Positions 5,689 through 8,128 of a stretch of DNA of 8,128 bases are shown here, in pieces. A program made the translations under genes and the position numbers. The stretch's first letter is position 1. Each line of letters begins with the position of its first letter. The notes under the pieces are model-generated. The model searched no databases and was not told the origin of the DNA. It saw nothing but the letters and a program-made list of their open reading frames with translations. The stretch covers positions 1-8,128 of the forward strand of contig WQTQ01000111.1 in NCBI GenBank assembly GCA_009786175.1. Reading direction: 5' to 3'. This DNA is from Bacillota bacterium. GTDB taxonomy: Bacteria > Bacillota_A > Clostridia > Lachnospirales > WQUN01.

Positions 5689-6614
5689 TGGCCTTACTTG
5701 AAGTAAAAAACCTAAAAGTTTACTACCCCATAAAGGGCGGCATTCTTGGGCGCACCGTTGGTTATGTAAAGGCTGTAGATGGCGTTAATTTTGAAATTGA
5801 AGCGGGCCAAACCGTTGGCCTTGTTGGTGAAAGCGGCAGCGGAAAAAGTACAATGGGCAAGGCAATCCTTGGCCTTGCGGAAATTACAAGCGGGAAAATC
5901 CTTTTCGAGGGGAAAGACATAACCCGCTCTGTTAAAAGGAACCGCTCCCCTTACCGCAAAAGCGTACAAATGATTTTCCAAGACGTATATTCATCGTTAA
6001 ACCCCCGTAAGCGCGTGCTTGACATAATAGCCGAGCCAATCCGAAACTTCGAAAAGCTCTCTAAAGCGGAAGAACGGAAACGTGTGGACGAACTGCTTTC
6101 AATTGTTGGCATGTCCAGTGACAACGCAAGCAAGTACCCCTTCGAATTTTCCGGCGGGCAGCGGCAGCGCATTGGCGTAGCAAGGGCAATCGCCTTAAAG
6201 CCCAAACTCATCGTAGCCGACGAGCCCGTATCTGCCCTGGATTTGTCTGTACAGGCGCAAGTCTTAAACCATTTAAAAGATATCCAACAGGAATTGGATC
6301 TTGCCTACCTTTTTATAAGCCACGACTTGGGCGTTGTACGTCACATGTGCGAAAACTTAGTTATCATGCACAACTCAAGGTTTGTAGAAGTTGGTACGCG
6401 CCAGGATATTTACGACAACCCAACCCACATTTACACAAAGCGTCTGATTGCCGCCATCCCGGACATAGACCCGGAGAAGCGGGCGCAGAACGCGAAAAAT
6501 CGTGCGGAAATATCCGCCGAGTACGAAACCGGGATGGACAAATACTATATTAACGGCCACGATGTACCGGATTTACAAAAAATTTCTGACACGCACTATG
6601 TAGCGGTTAAGTAA
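5688..6614 (+). CDS. oppF: Oligopeptide/dipeptide ABC transporter ATP-binding protein (OppF/DppF family)
   Basis: This 308-residue protein is the second ATPase of the peptide importer and probably pairs with the upstream one as a heterodimer. Motifs: Walker A GESGSGKST (47-55), Q-loop Gln98 in MIFQDVYSSLNPR, signature FSGGQRQR (154-161), Walker B LIVADEP (174-180) with Glu179, and His212. The YSSLNPRKRV segment after the Q-loop is a reliable OppF/DppF mark. The C-terminus (AEISAEYETGMDKYYINGH, then SDTHYVAVK) lacks the cysteine-rich zone found in many homologues and resembles the shorter form common in Bacillota. The start lies seven bases after a GGGGGTG site located inside the upstream gene. 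All catalytic residues seem present in both ATPases, so neither site is obviously degenerate. Confidence 0.94.
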   Translation: MALLEVKNLKVYYPIKGGILGRTVGYVKAVDGVNFEIEAGQTVGLVGESGSGKSTMGKAILGLAEITSGKILFEGKDITRSVKRNRSPYRKSVQMIFQDVYSSLNPRKRVLDIIAEPIRNFEKLSKAEERKRVDELLSIVGMSSDNASKYPFEFSGGQRQRIGVARAIALKPKLIVADEPVSALDLSVQAQVLNHLKDIQQELDLAYLFISHDLGVVRHMCENLVIMHNSRFVEVGTRQDIYDNPTHIYTKRLIAAIPDIDPEKRAQNAKNRAEISAEYETGMDKYYINGHDVPDLQKISDTHYVAVK

Positions 6615-6626
6615 GGAGGTATCAAT

Positions 6627-7631
6627 ATGTGGAAGACAATTGTACGGCGTTTTTTGATAATGATACCGCAGTTGTTAGCTCTTAGCGTGCTTATATTTCT
6701 GCTTGCCAGTGTTATGCCGGGGGATGCTTTAAGAGGAAGAATAACCCCGGATATGTCACCTGCAATCCTTGAAGAATTGCGAGAAAGACACGGCTTAAAT
6801 GACCCATGGTATGTACAGTATGGCCGTTGGATGCGTGCTCTTATTTTAGAGCGAGACTTTGGCACAAGCACAAGACATAACCGTCCTGTAATGGACATTG
6901 TCGGAGATAGAATTGGCAACACTGTTCGTCTTTCCGCACTTACTACGTTATTTACGTATTTGTTAGCTATACCTCTTGGGCTTCTTGCCGGGCGCAAACA
7001 TGGCAGGCCCGTAGACAAAGTAATAATGCTTTACACTTTTATTGCACTGTCTATGCCTACGGTAGTACTTGCCATTATTAACTTGCTGATATTTGGCTTT
7101 GGTACAAACTTTGCCTTATTTGGTTTTGCCATTGGCAGGGACATAGCCATATTTCCTGTCACCGGAAGTGTGGACCCAAGGGCTACAGCAGGTACAATTG
7201 GATATTTTATAAGCCGTTTACATCACCTGATACTTCCTGCGTTTACTCTTGCTTCAATAAGTACAATTGGCATTATTTACTTTTTGCGCAGTGAAATTAT
7301 AGATTATGAAACATCGGACTTTGTTACTACCGCACGCTCTAAAGGCGTGCCGGAAAAGAAAATATATAAAAATCATGTATTACGTAACGCATTCTTGCCG
7401 GTAGCCGGCGGTATGGGCGGCATTATTGCCGGGTTGTTTAGCGGCTCTATATTCATCGAAACAATATTTTCATACCCGGGCATGGGTGAGTTATTTCTTA
7501 CTGCAATCACCGACAGAGACTTCCCCGTTGTTAACATGTTGATTATGTTTTTTGCGGTACTGTCTGTAATCTCAATGCTTGTTTCAGACATAATAATCAC
7601 TATTGTTGACCCACGTATTAGAATAAAATAA
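6627..7631 (+). CDS. oppB: Oligopeptide/dipeptide ABC transporter permease (OppB/DppB family)
   Basis: This 334-residue inner membrane permease forms half of the peptide channel. The N-terminal helix (about 9-30) leads into the OppB-type motif MPGDALRGRIT, followed by LRERHGLNDPWYVQYGRWM (51-69), DFGTS (77-81) and NTVRLSALTT (98-107), all characteristic of the B subunit. Further helices lie near 107-122, 132-157, 200-220, 258-280 and 300-327. The EAA coupling loop is at 231-257 (DFVTTARSKGVPEKKIYKNH, then LRNAFLP). The segment at about 158-195 forms a long external loop. The length is normal for the family. A strong AAGGAGGT site (6613-6620) overlaps the stop codon of the F subunit, and only 12 bases separate the genes. 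Confidence 0.95.
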   Translation: MWKTIVRRFLIMIPQLLALSVLIFLLASVMPGDALRGRITPDMSPAILEELRERHGLNDPWYVQYGRWMRALILERDFGTSTRHNRPVMDIVGDRIGNTVRLSALTTLFTYLLAIPLGLLAGRKHGRPVDKVIMLYTFIALSMPTVVLAIINLLIFGFGTNFALFGFAIGRDIAIFPVTGSVDPRATAGTIGYFISRLHHLILPAFTLASISTIGIIYFLRSEIIDYETSDFVTTARSKGVPEKKIYKNHVLRNAFLPVAGGMGGIIAGLFSGSIFIETIFSYPGMGELFLTAITDRDFPVVNMLIMFFAVLSVISMLVSDIIITIVDPRIRIK

Positions 7632-7640
7632 GGAGGGCAC

Positions 7641-8128
7641 ATGAATACAGCTAGTGTATGGAAAATAATGTGGCGAGAAATTTATCGCGACAAGTTAGCC
7701 CTCGTGGGCTTAATACTGTTTGTTCTTATTACAGCCACAGTGTATATTTGGGCAATGTTCATAGACCCGGTAGATGCGGCCTTTGTAAATTTACGTACCC
7801 GTCTGCTTCCACCGGGCGGAGATTTTTTTCTTGGTACAGACTCTGCAGGGCGTGACATGCTGCATCAGCTAATATTAAGTGCCAGAAATTCTTTTACAAT
7901 TGCTTATATTGTAACTTTTGGCGGGGCGATAATTGGCATTACATTTGGGCTCCTTGCTGGGTTTTATGGCGGGCATGTAGACAATGTGCTTATGCGTTTG
8001 TTTAACTTTTGGGGGATGGTCCCCAGCCTTATGTTGATAATTGTATTTCTACAGCTTGTACCCAACTATGGTGTAGTCACATTCTCTCTTATGATGATTG
8101 GTATTTTCACATGGATGAGTTTTGCAGG
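7641..8128 (+). CDS. oppC: Oligopeptide/dipeptide ABC transporter permease (OppC/DppC family), 3' end outside window
   Basis: The frame is open from the ATG to the window edge and gives 162 residues, a little over half of a typical C subunit. It begins nine bases after the B-subunit stop behind an AGGAGGG site (7631-7637). After the N-terminal helix (about 19-41) comes the C-subunit hallmark LGTDSAGRDMLHQLI (64-78), then SARNSF and membrane segments near 86-110 and 126-142. The EAA coupling loop should lie past the edge. It forms the channel heterodimer with the B permease. The motif DSAGRDM follows the family pattern LGTD-x-x-GRD. Truncation is due to the window, with no sign of a broken gene. 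Confidence 0.93.
   Translation, partial: MNTASVWKIMWREIYRDKLALVGLILFVLITATVYIWAMFIDPVDAAFVNLRTRLLPPGGDFFLGTDSAGRDMLHQLILSARNSFTIAYIVTFGGAIIGITFGLLAGFYGGHVDNVLMRLFNFWGMVPSLMLIIVFLQLVPNYGVVTFSLMMIGIFTWMSFA

Noticed and set aside
6596..7018. Minus-strand frame of 140 codons opposite the OppB start
   Set aside because: It overlaps the OppB gene and its strong ribosome binding site on the other strand, and the translation shows no domain.
7658..7855. A 65-codon + strand frame inside the last gene
   Set aside because: It is out of frame with the OppC-type protein, whose ATG at 7641 has a strong ribosome binding site and whose translation carries the LGTD-x-x-GRD hallmark.
1..8128. A defence system, toxin-antitoxin pair, CRISPR array, prophage or integron
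   Set aside because: No corresponding genes or repeat structures appear. All genes are transporter, regulator or SEDS-like families.

Overview
The window looks like a chromosomal segment of a Gram-positive, probably clostridial, member of the Bacillota. The reasons are strong AGGAGG-type ribosome binding sites before most genes, a PadR regulator paired with a prefix-domain SEDS (FtsW/RodA-like) protein, a lipoprotein-type solute-binding protein, and promoters with TTGACA/TATAAT elements. Coding sequence has moderate GC and the spacers are AT-rich. The species cannot be named from this. Every credible gene is on the + strand and they fall into three transcription units. There are no tRNA, rRNA, CRISPR, insertion-sequence or phage features.

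Unit 1 (1-1740) is a PadR-family repressor overlapping a 433-residue membrane protein. That protein joins a 'permease prefix' domain to a ten-segment SEDS-like body. A -10 box and a 19-bp perfect inverted repeat precede padR, which points to autoregulation. A long-stem terminator closes the unit.

Unit 2 (1741-4515) is a polar amino acid ABC importer in the order permease, ATPase, lipoprotein solute-binding protein. It is followed directly by an 84-codon remnant of a metallo-beta-lactamase-fold hydrolase and a modest terminator.

Unit 3 (4516 to the window end) is an Opp/Dpp-type peptide importer in the order ATPase D, ATPase F, permease B, permease C. Permease C is cut by the window edge, and no peptide-binding protein is visible.

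The most informative non-coding signal is that both transporter promoters carry several close matches to the ArgR/AhrC operator (TGAAT-4W-ATTCA). They overlap or flank the -35/-10 elements. This suggests that the amino acid importer and the peptide importer answer to the same arginine-responsive regulator, a simple nutrient-scavenging logic. Two proteins have changes at expected functional residues. The SEDS-like protein has Asn where the catalytic Asp is expected, and the OppD-like ATPase has lost two of the four C-terminal cysteines expected to hold an iron-sulfur cluster. I see no clearly new multi-gene system. The novelty is in regulation and in these residue changes.
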